Source of the DNA: Diphasiastrum complanatum
Taxonomy: Eukaryota > Streptophyta > Lycopodiopsida > Lycopodiales > Lycopodiaceae
DNA length: 64,000 nt
Direction of reading: 5' to 3'
NCBI GenBank assembly: GCA_029204225.1
Contig: MU832542.1
Span: forward strand, 1-64,000
The position numbers were made by a program, and so were the translations under genes. This document shows, in pieces, positions 63,892 to 64,000 of the stretch (within the stretch, counting starts at the first letter, position 1; every line of letters starts with the position of its first letter). The notes under the pieces were generated by a model. The model was not told the DNA's origin, searched no databases, and was given only the letters and a program-made list of their open reading frames with translations.

Positions 63892-64000
63892 CTGACAGCA
63901 GTAAATGCGTTTAGGACACTAGAACTATGCTGACCAAAATACAATACCCCACATGTATGATTCTTGTTCCAAGTATAACAATCAGCAATATCTTCAGTGA

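Overview
This window is nuclear DNA of a vascular plant, most likely a seed plant. The evidence is three plant-type protein-coding genes, a plant INO80 chromatin remodeler with many introns, abundant Ty1/copia remnants primed by initiator-Met tRNA, Ty3/gypsy, LINE, SINE and Helitron pieces, and long CT/GA and TA microsatellites. I cannot name the species. Everything here was read by eye; no alignment or search was run.

Layout. 1-8834: nested and inverted Ty1/copia remnants (A and C on +, B on -) with long LTRs of two types. 8835-12060: mostly featureless DNA with an 85-bp tRNA-derived SINE bounded by a 15-bp target duplication and a 60-bp tandem repeat. 12064-13173: an intact single-exon PRISE-family reductase (progesterone 5-beta-reductase/iridoid-synthase-like). 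14330-16100: copia-derived element E, in which a two-membrane-segment domain sits where reverse transcriptase is expected, followed by PPT, LTR and PBS. 17250-18690: a WD40 gene fragment and an aspartyl-protease pseudogene. 19600-20192: a degenerate minisatellite ending at a Helitron-like 3' terminus. 20725-23003: minus-strand element D with the same membrane domain. 24830-26008: a lipase-like alpha/beta hydrolase that I model as two exons. 27190-31460: Ty3/gypsy integrase end, unknown ORFs, 150-bp tandem repeats and a Cys-rich gag-like ORF. 31527-43000: further copia remnants (F, H, G, I). 44805-63891: INO80 on the minus strand, running off the right edge at its 5' end.

Only three host genes look functional or nearly so: the PRISE reductase, the lipase and INO80. 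They show no common pathway. INO80 is unusual in that its 3' half (RecA2 and C-terminus) is open in every exon, whereas the 5' half carries at least seven apparent single-base frameshifts although its splice sites are good.

The best candidate for something undescribed is a copia-derived family with three copies here (E, D and F). A conserved domain with two hydrophobic segments follows gag-protease (D, F) or the integrase end (E), with no reverse transcriptase between. It looks like a non-autonomous LTR element lineage carrying its own accessory protein.
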